Assembly (NCBI GenBank): GCA_963663735.2
Contig: CAXXHN010000002.1
Coordinates: 930,001-994,000, forward strand
Length of the DNA stretch: 64,000 nt
Direction: 5' to 3'
From: G963663735 sp963663735
GTDB lineage: Bacteria > Acidobacteriota > UBA6911 > RPQK01 > JAPXNP01
The position numbers and the translations under genes are program-made. The notes beneath the pieces were generated by a model. It was not told the origin of the DNA, ran no database searches, and worked only from the letters and a program-made list of their open reading frames with translations. Shown piece by piece: positions 17,701 to 26,560 of the stretch. Position 1 is the first letter of the stretch; each line of letters opens with the position of its first letter.

Positions 17701-18079
17701 TCCCCGCTGAGGTCCTGTCAGGCTCAGCAAAAACCATATCGAGTCCTATGATCTCTGGTTTCAGCTCGGCAACTTTATCAAGCAAGTCTGCCACCAGGTA
17801 ACGAGGCCAGGGCCATTGCCCAAACTGACTAAGGCTTTTTTTATCAATATCAACAATTACCACTCTGCTGCTGGCGTGATTGTAAGGAAAATTTCTAAGA
17901 AGCAGGTCATAGTTGATTAAATCAAGTGGTTGGAACAGGGTTGGCTTAAATGTAAATAAAGTGACAAAAAACAGGGTGGACAGAATACCCCAGAGCATTA
18001 TCCGACGCCCTCCAGGCTTGCCACTCAGCTTAACTCTGCTGGAACCGCAATCTGGAGGTCTGCTCGATTCTGTTTTCAT
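14798..18079 (-). CDS. CHASE2-domain hybrid sensor histidine kinase
   Basis: A 1093-aa membrane sensor. Order: N-terminal TM (about 28-45), extracytoplasmic CHASE2 domain (about 50-370, including VVIVDIDKKSL and FGQWPWPR), three TM helices (about 380-450), two PAS domains (about 465-590 and 590-710), HisKA with phospho-accepting His in GVAHDFNNML, HATPase with N-box NLCVNARDS, DNGCGMD and GTGMGLATVYG, and a C-terminal receiver with Asp in LVITDVIMPG and Lys in QKPF. It is thus an intact hybrid kinase that autophosphorylates and passes phosphate to its own receiver. It is the third gene after a FecR protein and an OmpA lipoprotein, with only 27 nt to the OmpA gene; the three probably form one sensory unit. 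No separate response regulator is nearby. Confidence 0.92.
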   Translation of the reverse strand: MKTESSRPPDCGSSRVKLSGKPGGRRIMLWGILSTLFFVTLFTFKPTLFQPLDLINYDLLLRNFPYNHASSRVVIVDIDKKSLSQFGQWPWPRYLVADLLDKVAELKPEIIGLDMVFAEPDRTSAGRLLKDLENYYGFTVTVNQLPDELSDNDQILAETLAQGPCVLVNHFVFNTLHNSQEECLLHPVKVSLLQDTEGQDVGLGIPKSRGVLCNLKILSEKVDASGFSNFSPDQDGMLRSLPQLIQYNGEVYASLALATVMKAMGVNNLLLKKEGNTLKSINFKEISIPVDSHGRLLVKFRGPKYKYHYVSAADIMNGTVSAEQIKGRIAFVGTSAVGLRESLTTPFDSTFWGIEVHATVADNLLTGDFISIPSWSHGLALLLVFIPGVLLALLFFRFKNTTFHFIVVVLFVAGLWLATQQLFFRTGLFVGTTFPMVSIVCNYIFLAFLKYRSDNKRVEAALKESEKRFRTLFLNTPLPISHISIDGKILDVNDSFTETIGYTFDDIPSLGHAWNLFFNDDELKNRIISKWSTNLACAVADNSEMESFEVPILCKDGTLKTMAIGGRLLGGSVIVSFFDITERKRSEKASQESEKKLRSIFAAMTDVILIFDAEGRCLEIAPTNTELLYRPRDELLGKGIRDIFPPEKANEFLSAIKSVITQNKSVPLDYDLMLGSRQVWFASSLSPLPSDRVILVARDITERKQAEVERENLQEQLHQSRKLEAIGTLAGGVAHDFNNMLGAIMGYAELAKIKMNPADPSHKNLDHILDAAQRSVKLTRQLLAFARKQNIEPVVFDLNESIERILKMIRRLIGENSELRWLPGSGPCRIKMDPSQLDQILVNLCVNARDSITDVGVITIETETAYFDEAYCELHIGVNPGGYALLSVKDNGCGMDRETLDHAFEPFFTTKGAGQGTGMGLATVYGIVQQNEGFINVDSKPGKGTTFAIYIPLSGVEKKAVISDGLKDYPRSRGENILLVEDDPTLLKMAVKMLQGMGYSVKSADTPGEAIRIAKEDDFEIHLVITDVIMPGMNGRELAEKLKKIKSKIRTLYMSGYTSDIISQQGVLEEGVQFLQKPFSWNDLAFKVREALD

Positions 18080-18106
18080 GAATGACCTTGATGTACCGTA
18101 TGAAGG

Positions 18107-18709
18107 TTACTTAATCACTACCTCAACCCTTCTATTCCTTGGTTCAACCACATTATCAGCTGTTTTGATAAGTGGATTTCCTTCCCCGTGCGAGGTGACG
18201 GTAATGTTGGCGGGAACTGCACCGTTATCAACCAGGATGTTATGCATTAATCTCGCCCGTTCAAGGGATAGCTGGTAATTATATTCATTGGTGCCTACTG
18301 TGTCAGTGTGTCCAGAGATAACGATATCAGTAGAAGCTCTCTTCTGGATAGATTGAATAATCTGATTAAGAACGGTTTTCGATTCAGCTGTCAGTTCATT
18401 GGAATCCTGTAAAAAATAGAGAATGAACTTCTCCGGCGGCTGGGGTTCTGCAGACAGCACCTCGGAAAAGTCCGCCTGTATCTGGGCATCACTGAGAAAT
18501 GTAACCTCACCAAGCGCTTTATTACGCCCCATAGATTGTACCGACTGGTTCGCCTCAGTCAAGACTTCCTGTTCTTTGTCGTTGGCAACAATCACTTTTC
18601 CAACATTACCGTCGGGATCCGGGAGCAAGACTACTCTACTCTTGGACCCGCAGGCTGATAAAGCAAAAACGAGATTCACACTGATAAGTATGATAATCAC
18701 ATTTTTCAT
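18107..18709 (-). CDS. OmpA-family peptidoglycan-binding lipoprotein
   Basis: A 200-aa lipoprotein with lipobox LSAC (Cys near residue 20) and a C-terminal OmpA/Pal domain (about 90-200). The peptidoglycan-binding signature is clear: SGHTDTVGTNEYNYQLSLER, followed by NRRVEVVI at the C-terminus. It probably tethers the outer membrane to murein or forms part of a surface sensing unit. It sits between the FecR gene (81 nt upstream) and the CHASE2 kinase (27 nt downstream). CHASE2-FecR-OmpA groupings are known from other Gram-negative bacteria, often with an adenylate cyclase in place of the kinase. Confidence 0.9.
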   Translation of the reverse strand: MKNVIIILISVNLVFALSACGSKSRVVLLPDPDGNVGKVIVANDKEQEVLTEANQSVQSMGRNKALGEVTFLSDAQIQADFSEVLSAEPQPPEKFILYFLQDSNELTAESKTVLNQIIQSIQKRASTDIVISGHTDTVGTNEYNYQLSLERARLMHNILVDNGAVPANITVTSHGEGNPLIKTADNVVEPRNRRVEVVIK

Positions 18710-18790
18710 AATTCACTTCACTAATCTGCAGTGCATGACAGATCCGCAACTTCGTAAAAAGCAGAGATCCACCTGGTGCCAATAAAACGA

Positions 18791-19237
18791 TCAGTTTCCA
18801 TCCACCTCGATAAGAAATTTTGTTCCCCTGATACCAATTGACGCGTCAGGGGTCTGAATTTGTACCGATTCAGGTGACTGCTTACCGATGATGCCTGATA
18901 AATAGGAAGCTTTTCCTTTCAGCATGCTTACAATCATGGACAGCCTGCCTTCCTGCGGAGCGAACACATACTCATCGATTAATAGTTCACTTTTCGGCCC
19001 AAGGGTAAGGATCGTATTATCCTCGAATATAATCCCCACAGAACTGTCGGTTCCCGTTCGTATAACGTCATTCTGGTACAGTTTGTCACCGATATTAACG
19101 GGAATTTCCTGGCCAGCACGGTTAATATTGATATCGCCCCTGCCTGTCTTAATTTTTCCGATTGAAGCCTTATCGCCCAGAGCAAGACACGAGAACAAAA
19201 TCATTATCATAAAACAGAGGGAAAATGATTTTTTCAT
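18791..19237 (-). CDS. Exported FecR-domain protein
   Basis: A 148-aa exported protein with a signal peptide (residues 1-21) and a single FecR domain. Typical features are GDKLYQNDVIRTGTDSSVGI, DNTILTLGPKSELLIDEY and TPDASIGIRGTKFLIEV. FecR-domain proteins without the cytoplasmic anti-sigma part are periplasmic beta-proteins of uncertain ligand. The start has GGAGGTG 8 nt upstream. First gene of the FecR/OmpA/CHASE2-kinase operon; it may bind a ligand or report envelope state to CHASE2. Confidence 0.88.
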   Translation of the reverse strand: MKKSFSLCFMIMILFSCLALGDKASIGKIKTGRGDININRAGQEIPVNIGDKLYQNDVIRTGTDSSVGIIFEDNTILTLGPKSELLIDEYVFAPQEGRLSMIVSMLKGKASYLSGIIGKQSPESVQIQTPDASIGIRGTKFLIEVDGN

Positions 19238-19568
19238 GAGGGTTCACACCTCCTATAGAATGGGAAGTCGTGGTTGGGTTGGATTATTTGAACCCTGTCT
19301 ATTTGCAATCATGACTTTCATTACTGTTCGACTCACCATTCACGATGATAATCCGTTCTCCTGAAAGTAATGCTTAAATACTGAACAATATGATATTGCA
19401 ATCCTTAATGATAAACAAGAGTTGCTTTTGATATACCGCCCACTGTCATTTTGAAGACAGCAGGCGGTATTCCTCGACTTCTCAACCTTGTACTGTTGCT
19501 GACCTCCGATTCTGAATTATGAATTCACAAACCGGGAGATTCGTTCAGTCAGTCGGTAAAAAGGTCGT
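19238..19568. other. Intergenic region upstream of the FecR operon
   Basis: 330 bp between the GH109 stop and the FecR start, both minus strand. It contains the hairpin at 19433-19470 and must hold the FecR-operon promoter near its left end (AT-rich 19370-19430). No open frame of interest. Confidence 0.5.
19433..19470 (-). terminator. Stem-loop downstream of the GH109 gene
   Basis: Arms ATACCGCC (19433-19440) + CTGTC (19443-19447) pair with GACAG (19456-19460) + GGCGGTAT (19463-19470), with a 2x2 internal loop and an 8-nt apical loop. It lies about 100 nt after the GH109 stop. There is no U-run, so termination is uncertain. Confidence 0.4.
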
Positions 19569-21068
19569 TTAGGCTTGTTCTCCTTCAGTAACCGGGCGCG
19601 GTCGGCGCGGTCGGGGTGGTGCCTTTCTTATAACTTCTGTATTTCCGCCTTCTTCCAACAGGATGTCTACCGGTTGATTGGCTTTCCATGCCCCTCTGGT
19701 GAAATCAGGCACATCAATAGAGTTTGATCGATTAGCAACGGACCATTCACTTAACGGTGCGATGGAGGTCCAGAGTGCCGCATCATAAACATCCTGGTCA
19801 AGAGGAAGCCCATTACGAAGGCAATCGATCAGGCGCCAGTCTTCGAGGAAGTCCATGCCTCCATGTCCTCCAACCTCTTTGGCCATTTCCCCTACCCTTT
19901 TAACAATCGGAGGTGCGTACTGTTCTTCCAGGGCTTTCAGTTCCTCTTCTGAAACCCAATTCTGATGACCTATGGCGATCTTGCCGGGCAGAGGATATTT
20001 CAAGGCTGAAGCCCTGGTTCCGCTGACTTTATGGATCCTGGAATAAACATTTGGCGAAGTCACATCATGCTGCAGCATTATCGTCCGCCCTTTATTGGTC
20101 CGGATCGTGGTAACTGTCATATTGCCACGGTAGGGATTATCAACAAATTCCTTGAAAAAAGCGTCCGATTCAGACAATTCGTTTGCAGTTTCATTCATCT
20201 GAAAATCGTTGCTCATCACTGCGACGAGGTAATCCATTTTGTCACCCCGGTTAATGTCCATTATCTGGCAGATCGGACCAAGACCATGTGTTGGATACAG
20301 ATTTCCTCTCCTGGAGGCATTTTCTCTCAAACGCCACATATTCCAATAACCATTTTTATTAAAATTGCTTCCCAGCAGGGTGTGCAGATAAGCCCCTTCG
20401 CCATGCACGATATCTCCAAAGAATCCCTGTCGTGCCATATTCAGAGTCAGCAGCTCGAAGAAGTCATAACAGCAGTTCTCCATCATCATGCAATGCTTTT
20501 TCGTTTTCTCTGATGTTTCCACTAGCTGCCAGCATTCCTCCAGGGTATCAGCCGCTGGAACTTCAATAGCTACATGCTTGCCATGCTCCATGGCATAAAC
20601 AGCCATTGGTACGTGCAGATTCCAGGGGGAACAGATATAGACAAGATCAATATCATCCCTTTCACACAACTGCTTCCAGGCATCGGTCTCACCCGAATAA
20701 ACAGCAGGATCAAACCCTGCAAATTCAATCCTCTTTCTGACTTTTTCTACTTCTTCCGGAAGAAGGTCACACAAAGCTTTTATCTCTACTCCCTCCAGGA
20801 GACTCATATTCGACACATGGCCAGGGCCCCTGCTTCCCAGTCCGATAAACCCTATACGAACCGTTTCCAGCTTGGGAGCACGATAACCGCACATGTTGAA
20901 TGCCTGTGTACCTTGCTTCAAAGACAGCGCCTTTATATTATCCAGGGCTGATACTTCCTTAGCCGGAGTATTACATCCAACCAGGATATTGGAACCAAGC
21001 AAACCGGCACCGGCTATACCAGTTCCGGATGCCCCGATAAAGGTCCTTCGATTAAATTTTTTGCTCAT
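19569..21068 (-). CDS. GH109-type alpha-N-acetylgalactosaminidase-like Gfo/Idh/MocA protein
   Basis: A 499-aa exported protein of the Gfo/Idh/MocA fold, matching glycoside hydrolase family 109, which removes terminal alpha-GalNAc using tightly bound NAD+. Seen: twin-Arg leader NRRTFIG with a possible lipobox (LVGC), Rossmann motif IGFIGLGSRGPGH, EVPAA for the usual EKP, and the GH109 blocks MMMENCCYDFF, NMARQGFFGDIVH, YPTHGLGPICQ and RGDKMDYL, ending with SEWSVANRSNSIDVPDFTRG. The C-terminus is Pro/Arg-rich. Tat export is sensible because the NAD cofactor is bound in the cytoplasm. It is divergent from a second Gfo/Idh gene. GH109 membership is strong from these motifs; exact sugar specificity is inferred from the family. 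Confidence 0.88.
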   Translation of the reverse strand: MSKKFNRRTFIGASGTGIAGAGLLGSNILVGCNTPAKEVSALDNIKALSLKQGTQAFNMCGYRAPKLETVRIGFIGLGSRGPGHVSNMSLLEGVEIKALCDLLPEEVEKVRKRIEFAGFDPAVYSGETDAWKQLCERDDIDLVYICSPWNLHVPMAVYAMEHGKHVAIEVPAADTLEECWQLVETSEKTKKHCMMMENCCYDFFELLTLNMARQGFFGDIVHGEGAYLHTLLGSNFNKNGYWNMWRLRENASRRGNLYPTHGLGPICQIMDINRGDKMDYLVAVMSNDFQMNETANELSESDAFFKEFVDNPYRGNMTVTTIRTNKGRTIMLQHDVTSPNVYSRIHKVSGTRASALKYPLPGKIAIGHQNWVSEEELKALEEQYAPPIVKRVGEMAKEVGGHGGMDFLEDWRLIDCLRNGLPLDQDVYDAALWTSIAPLSEWSVANRSNSIDVPDFTRGAWKANQPVDILLEEGGNTEVIRKAPPRPRRPRPVTEGEQA

Positions 21069-21540
21069 TTTCGTCCCTTTCCCAAACTTGTTTTTCTTAT
21101 AAATATTGCTTAACCGGACTGGACCGGCAGGGAATAAAACCTCAGCAATTTATGCTTTTCAGCATTAAGGTTAAATTTCAATAAGTAAACCATACAAATG
21201 AACTTTTTTATTAGTTAAAAATATTCTTTTTTCATACTTATAAAATTCGGATGTCATTAAGAGGACTTTTTTCTTCCTCCCTGGAAATTATTTAAATAAA
21301 TCCGCTCTATTTCTGGCATTCCTGGTTTAAGGTTGTCGACGAAGTTTCAGTCCGCTGAATCCTCATCCCAGTTCTCCTGCCTTCCTGGTTACAATCCTTC
21401 GGAAAGGCAACCCGGACTTCCCATTCCCCGTTAAAAGCGAGTCTTTTTCTTCTGGACTATTTGCCAGATTCAAGGCATTATTTTATCCGGGTAAACTATT
21501 CACTTTTCGGAGAAACTACATTATCGACATGGAGAGTGTG
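21069..21540. other. Divergent promoter region between GH109 and Gfo/Idh genes
   Basis: 470 bp. The part 21170-21300 is strongly AT-rich and probably carries both promoters. From 21310 to 21480 it is GC-richer and includes a 14-mer (GGCAACCCGGACTT, 21406-21419) also found intergenically at 37647-37660. No gene recognised. Confidence 0.5.
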
Positions 21541-22839
21541 ATGTTTAAAATTAACCGTCGAAATTTTGTGAAATCAGCAGCCGCAGCAACGGCTGCCGCT
21601 ATTGCAGTTCCGACAATTATTCCACAACAGGTTTTCGGCGCCAATGAACGCCTTAACCTGGGCCTGATCGGCTGCGGCGGACGTGGCACCTGGCTGGCCC
21701 GGCACTTCGCGGAATTTGGAGAAAGTACCGTAATCGCGGCCTGCGATGTAGACCGCTCCCAGTTGGATAAGGCGGTTGAAAGCATCAATTTTTTCAACGG
21801 AAACCCGGATTGCAGAACCTATTCTGATTTTCGGGAGTTACTTGAGTCCAAAGATATCGACGCCGTGATCGTGGCTACCCCTGACCATTGGCACGCCCTG
21901 GCCAGTATCGCCGCAGCGAAGGCCGGAAAACATATCTACTGCGAAAAGCCTCTCTGCAATACGATAGGTGAAAGCAAGGCCCTGCGCGATACGATCCTGC
22001 AAACCGAGGTAAAACTCCAGACCGGAAGCCACGAACGATCCCGGGACAAAACCCGCTTCTGTGCTGAACTGGTCCGCAACGGATATATAGGCCAGCTAAA
22101 AGAAATACAGATCAACCTGCCGACCAACCAGGACCATCACAATGATATCCGCGAACATGAAGGCATCCCCCTTGAACTTCCGGTTCCTGAAGGCCTCAAC
22201 TGGGACATGTGGCTGGGGCACACCCCCAAGATTCCCTATTACGAAGGCCTGCATCCTTTTGGCTGGCGATTCAACCTCAGCTTCGGATGTGGTGAAATGT
22301 CCGACCGCGGAGCCCACGTAATAGATATCGCCCAGTTCGGAAATGATTGCGACAACTCGGGCCCAGTCGAGGTTGAAGCCCGAGGCTGGGATGATAATAA
22401 CGGGATCTACAATGCCCCAATGGAATTCGGGTTCACCAACCGATACGCCAATGGGGTCAAGATGTACGGCGGCACAACAGCGAACCCACGCGGCGTCAGG
22501 TTTATCGGCGATGAGGGCTGGCTCTTTTTGCGTATCCACGAAGGCACGCTGGAGGCATCCGACAAGAGGCTGTTAGATATGGATGAAAGCAGGTTCGAGA
22601 TCAGGCTGGGCAGATGTTATGATCATGTCCTGAACTTCATCGGAGCTATCAAGGGCCGAAATGAGTTGTTCGCACCGGTTGAGGTTGGACACCGCAGCTG
22701 TTGCGCCTGCCTGATAAACATGATGGCAATGAGGCTGCAGCGCAGGCTGCAATGGGACCCGGGGAAAGAGGAGTTTGTTGATGATAAGGAAGCCAACAGG
22801 ATGATGAATCCCGAGAGGCGGGCACCATGGACCATTTGA
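21541..22839 (+). CDS. Tat-exported Gfo/Idh/MocA family oxidoreductase
   Basis: A 432-aa NAD(P)-dependent oxidoreductase. The ATG at 21541 is chosen because GGAGAG lies 5 nt upstream; an ATG 12 nt earlier lacks a site. The leader NRRNFVK followed by an Ala-rich stretch is a twin-arginine signal. The Rossmann motif GLIGCGGRGTW is followed by VIVATPDHWHA and YCEKPLCN (catalytic-region Lys of the EKP motif). The C-terminal half is the usual alpha/beta sheet with GCGEMSDRGAHVID. This subgroup is common in glycan-degrading bacteria as secreted sugar dehydrogenases or NAD-dependent glycosidases; the substrate is unknown. It is followed by the FGE-like/hydrolase fusion 70 nt downstream. Confidence 0.88.
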   Translation: MFKINRRNFVKSAAAATAAAIAVPTIIPQQVFGANERLNLGLIGCGGRGTWLARHFAEFGESTVIAACDVDRSQLDKAVESINFFNGNPDCRTYSDFRELLESKDIDAVIVATPDHWHALASIAAAKAGKHIYCEKPLCNTIGESKALRDTILQTEVKLQTGSHERSRDKTRFCAELVRNGYIGQLKEIQINLPTNQDHHNDIREHEGIPLELPVPEGLNWDMWLGHTPKIPYYEGLHPFGWRFNLSFGCGEMSDRGAHVIDIAQFGNDCDNSGPVEVEARGWDDNNGIYNAPMEFGFTNRYANGVKMYGGTTANPRGVRFIGDEGWLFLRIHEGTLEASDKRLLDMDESRFEIRLGRCYDHVLNFIGAIKGRNELFAPVEVGHRSCCACLINMMAMRLQRRLQWDPGKEEFVDDKEANRMMNPERRAPWTI

Positions 22840-22909
22840 TTCAAGATTCAAGATTGGTGTCGGCCGGTATAAAAAAACCACTGCCGGATATAGTACCTGG
22901 AGTGTTCCA

Positions 22910-24754
22910 ATGAATAACAGATTAATTAACAGTTTTCTTTTAATTGTTTCCTGTTGGACAACTCTTGCTTTATCAGTGGCTGCTCCGGCAACAGGAATGG
23001 TTGAATTCATGCCGCAAAGCTGGACCATAACAGACGATTTTACAGGCGTGGATCTGGAGGTCTCTATCGACGGTTTTTTAATCAGCAGCTGCGAGTTGAG
23101 CCAGCGGGAATTCATGGAGGTGATGGGTTTTAATCCCTCAGCACACATTGGTGAAGACTTCCCGGTAGAAAACGTGAGCTGGTGGGAAGCGGTTCGCTTC
23201 TGCAATCTCAAGAGCCAGCGCGACGGACTGAAGTCCTGCTACAACCTGGACAGCGGCGAGTTTGATCTGAGTGCGGGCGGTTGGAGACTGCCTACCGAGG
23301 CCGAATGGCTGACCGCATTTTGGCGGGAAACAGCATACCAGGGCGGGGACATGACGGGCCGAGCTAACCTGGGATCCTCAAATATCGAAAGCCTGGAAGT
23401 GCTTAAACGCGAGATGGAGGAAAAAACAACCGTTCCCGTGGAATCCTTCAGGCCTAATAAAAACGGTATGTACAATATGCTGGGTAATGTATGGGAGTGG
23501 TGCACTGACAACAACGACTCGCTCTCCAACAATCCCACACCCCTGCATAACCCGTCAGGTCCATCTTTCAGCCCTGAAAAAACAGTCCGTGGCGGAAGTT
23601 TTTTCAGCAACTCAGGCGACTGGGCAAGGGGTTACGATTCAGCTGTGCGGCCGGAGCATAGAAGCCGCTACCTGGGATTCAGAATCTGCCGCAGCAGCGG
23701 AGACAAATTCACCCATAATTATGACAACCCGGAATGGTTTGAACCATATAACCGTAGGCCGTCGGGTTACGAAACTGCCACGGGATCGCTTAAACCACTG
23801 CTTCTTCCACCAGGATCAGAAAGAATAAACACGGTCGTCGACTGGGAGAAACGCCGGGTCCAGATTCTGAAAAAGTGGGAAGGCATCCTGGGAATGCAGC
23901 ATGCCCCGAAACTTGACGGATCACCCCAGGTACGCTTGATCCGCGAGTTCCAGATGGACTCTTATACCGGTAGATTGATGTACATACAGGTTGAACCAGA
24001 CTATTGGGAGAAAATCTACATGCAGATTCCCAGCCGACCCCTGACTGAACCCGTCCCTGCAGTAATCGTACCCTACTATGACGTGGATACGCCCGCAGCC
24101 CAGAACATGGGCGGTAAAAACTACCTTCCAGCCAGTGTTCGCTCCTTTGCCAACCTGGCGGTACGCAGCGGGTACATAACGGTGGCAATACGCTGGTTCG
24201 GAGAGGGCTACACAGTAGGGTATGCCGAGGCAGTGGCAGAACTAAACCGCCGCCATCCCGGGTTGAGCGGGCTTGGAAAGTGGGTCTCCGATGCCCGCTG
24301 CCTCCTGGACTGGCTCTACACCCTACCTGAAGTCGACCGCGATAATATAGGAATTATCGGTCACTCGCTGGGCGGGAAAATGGCGATGTACGCCGCCGCG
24401 TTTGAACCGCGGATAACTGTTGTCATAGGCAGCGACCATGGGATTGGACTGGATTTTTCCAATTACGAAGACTATTGGTACCTGGAGGAAACCATCCGTC
24501 AACGGGATCCTTCCACCGACCATCACGAACTTCTGGGACTGATTGCCCCCCGGCCGTTTATGCTGATCGGCGGTGAAGCAACCGATAAGGATGAAAGCTG
24601 GTTTTTCATTAACGAGGCCCGAAAGGTCTACGGCCTCTACGGACAACCTGATAATATCGGCTTTTTCAACCATCGCACCGGCCATTCTCCAACCCCGGAG
24701 GCTGTTTCCCTGGCATTGCAATGGCTGGAACGATTCCTTGGTCCAGGCAATTGA
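22910..24754 (+). CDS. FGE-sulfatase-like domain fused to an alpha/beta hydrolase
   Basis: A 614-aa exported two-domain protein. A signal peptide (1-27) leads to a formylglycine-generating-enzyme/SUMF1-fold domain (about 30-265) with ENVSWWEAVRFCN, GWRLPTEAEW, NMLGNVWEWCTDN, VRGGSFFSN and RSRYLGFRIC. The Cys pair that makes true FGE catalytic (C-x4-C after GGSF) is absent, so sulfatase activation is unlikely. A second domain (about 300-610) is an alpha/beta hydrolase with nucleophile elbow GHSLGGKMAMY, acid/His candidates in TDKDES and RTGHSPTPEA, resembling dienelactone-hydrolase/acetyl-esterase enzymes. GGAG precedes the ATG by 7 nt. It probably deacylates a glycan or glycoconjugate; the FGE-like part may bind it. 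Confidence 0.85.
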   Translation: MNNRLINSFLLIVSCWTTLALSVAAPATGMVEFMPQSWTITDDFTGVDLEVSIDGFLISSCELSQREFMEVMGFNPSAHIGEDFPVENVSWWEAVRFCNLKSQRDGLKSCYNLDSGEFDLSAGGWRLPTEAEWLTAFWRETAYQGGDMTGRANLGSSNIESLEVLKREMEEKTTVPVESFRPNKNGMYNMLGNVWEWCTDNNDSLSNNPTPLHNPSGPSFSPEKTVRGGSFFSNSGDWARGYDSAVRPEHRSRYLGFRICRSSGDKFTHNYDNPEWFEPYNRRPSGYETATGSLKPLLLPPGSERINTVVDWEKRRVQILKKWEGILGMQHAPKLDGSPQVRLIREFQMDSYTGRLMYIQVEPDYWEKIYMQIPSRPLTEPVPAVIVPYYDVDTPAAQNMGGKNYLPASVRSFANLAVRSGYITVAIRWFGEGYTVGYAEAVAELNRRHPGLSGLGKWVSDARCLLDWLYTLPEVDRDNIGIIGHSLGGKMAMYAAAFEPRITVVIGSDHGIGLDFSNYEDYWYLEETIRQRDPSTDHHELLGLIAPRPFMLIGGEATDKDESWFFINEARKVYGLYGQPDNIGFFNHRTGHSPTPEAVSLALQWLERFLGPGN

Positions 24755-24914
24755 GCCATCCGGCTTAATGTTAATGGGGCACCTGCTCAAGTAAACCTTA
24801 AACCTGTTACCTGCGACCTGCAGATATTATTCAAGGATTGCTTATTCCGGCTGTTTCCCATAAATTATTCCTATTTAATCTGAATTCTACTGCTGACAAG
24901 GAAAGGACTGAGAA

Positions 24915-26093
24915 ATGAAAAACGGCAGAACCAATGTAAAGAGCGTATTCCTTTTAACTATTCTGCTGACATTTGTCAGCGGCCCGCTTCAGGCACAGGA
25001 TGAACCCTACACTATTCATGATACCCGTCCCCTGATAATGGAAGGACCCTTCCTGGTAGCTCCTACTCAGGATGGTGTGACAATTGTCTGGAAAACCGAC
25101 ACCAACTGCCACTCCCGCGTCGAGTACGGAGAGTCGGTTGATCTTGGTGAGGTAGCAGAATCCTTTCCCTACGGCCTTGTCCCGATTGGAACTACCCACG
25201 CAATCCGGCTTTCAGGTCTGAAATCGGGAAAGACTTACTACTACAGAACAGTGTCAACAAGAGTCGTTAAAATGAAAGCCTATTGGCCTGAAAAAGGACT
25301 AAGCATAAAAAGCCAAGTCTACAGGTTTACGGTTCCTGATCCAGGAAATGAAACCGTTACCTTTGGTTTCCTGACAGACACCCAGCACGAAGACCTGCAG
25401 CGTTTAGCCAAGAACCTCGACCTCATAGACTGGAAAGGTATTGAGTTCCTGGTCCACGGAGGCGACGCATTTGGATCCATCGAAAACGAGGATCAGCTCT
25501 TCACCAAGTTTCTGCGTCCTGTAACAGAGAGGCTGGATCATAAGCCTCTGGTGTTTGTCCGAGGGAACCACGAATTCCGGGGTTCATTCGCTCGTCAGCT
25601 TTATGACTATCTGCCTACTGGCAGTGGTGAGTTCTACTATTCATTCGACGCCGGTCCGGTCCACTTCCTGGTACTTGATACAGGCGAGGACAAGGATGAT
25701 GATACCAACGTATATTCCGGCCTCAACAGGACTGAGCCTTACCGCGAGTTGGAATTCGCCTGGCTTCAGGAACATGTCCGGACAAATCAAAGAATCAAAA
25801 AAGCACCTTTCCGCGTAATTCTGATGCATGCCCCCAACTGGGGATGGGTGAATGAGGAATCAGGCAAATGGACCGAACTGGCAAACCGGGCCGGAGTAGA
25901 CCTGGTTATAGCCGGGCATACCCATCGATACTCCTGGGATCCTGCTGGAACTGATGGACGAGATTATGGTGTCCTGGTGGTTGGGCAGGACCAGGCCGCT
26001 CACTTCGTAGCTTCTTCAACCGAAATAAAAGTTGTCGTAACCGATACCGCAAAGGGAGTGGTAGAAGAAATCTCGGTTCCACGGAGGAATTAG
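24915..26093 (+). CDS. Exported purple-acid-phosphatase-like metallophosphoesterase
   Basis: A 392-aa exported calcineurin-like phosphoesterase. Signal peptide residues 1-27, then a fibronectin-III-like N-terminal domain (about 35-145: TIVWKTDTNCHSRVEYG) as in purple acid phosphatases, then the metallophosphatase domain with metal motifs FLTDTQHE, GGDAFG, RGNHEFRG, LMHAPNWG and AGHTHRYSW. All five metal-site blocks are present, so it should be active on phosphomonoesters or diesters in the periplasm. GGAAAGGA precedes the ATG. It follows the fusion gene by 160 nt and may or may not share its transcript. Confidence 0.88.
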   Translation: MKNGRTNVKSVFLLTILLTFVSGPLQAQDEPYTIHDTRPLIMEGPFLVAPTQDGVTIVWKTDTNCHSRVEYGESVDLGEVAESFPYGLVPIGTTHAIRLSGLKSGKTYYYRTVSTRVVKMKAYWPEKGLSIKSQVYRFTVPDPGNETVTFGFLTDTQHEDLQRLAKNLDLIDWKGIEFLVHGGDAFGSIENEDQLFTKFLRPVTERLDHKPLVFVRGNHEFRGSFARQLYDYLPTGSGEFYYSFDAGPVHFLVLDTGEDKDDDTNVYSGLNRTEPYRELEFAWLQEHVRTNQRIKKAPFRVILMHAPNWGWVNEESGKWTELANRAGVDLVIAGHTHRYSWDPAGTDGRDYGVLVVGQDQAAHFVASSTEIKVVVTDTAKGVVEEISVPRRN

Positions 26094-26560
26094 GCAAGGA
26101 AATTCATGTATTACATCTACAAATATTCATTCAGCACTATACGACAGCGAATCTTCGAAGTGCTCTTCCCCCAACAGGGTCGCAAACTCAGCGTAAACCT
26201 GGGAATTCATTATTACAAATGAAGACAGGACAACTAATAGAGAACTACAGATGGCTTTAACTCCTGACATGCAATCGCCTTAACTATTTTTCAATGAGAG
26301 AGGATTGGTTAATAATCTGATTTTGTTTTCTGTTGATTAAAAATCAAGGTGCTGTCAAGGACAGGGAAGTTACAAAAAATTTTAATCTCCACGGGATCTT
26401 ATCAACAAAATAGGAAAAAAGCGGACAGCCATGGAATATTCGAAGAGCAAGTATTCCCAATGTCCTGACTAATTACCGTTACCTATGTCTTGATTGATCC
26501 CAAGGCCGGTGGTCCTTGAACCTTGAAAATTGAATCAGAGCACCTCAGATGCTGTGAAGG
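26094..26560. other. Convergent intergenic region, no gene recognised
   Basis: 467 bp between the convergent phosphoesterase (+) and purU (-). It is AT-rich with scattered stops in all frames. No clear rho-independent terminator: the only stem, CAAGG/CCTTG near 26500, is weak. Confidence 0.45.
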
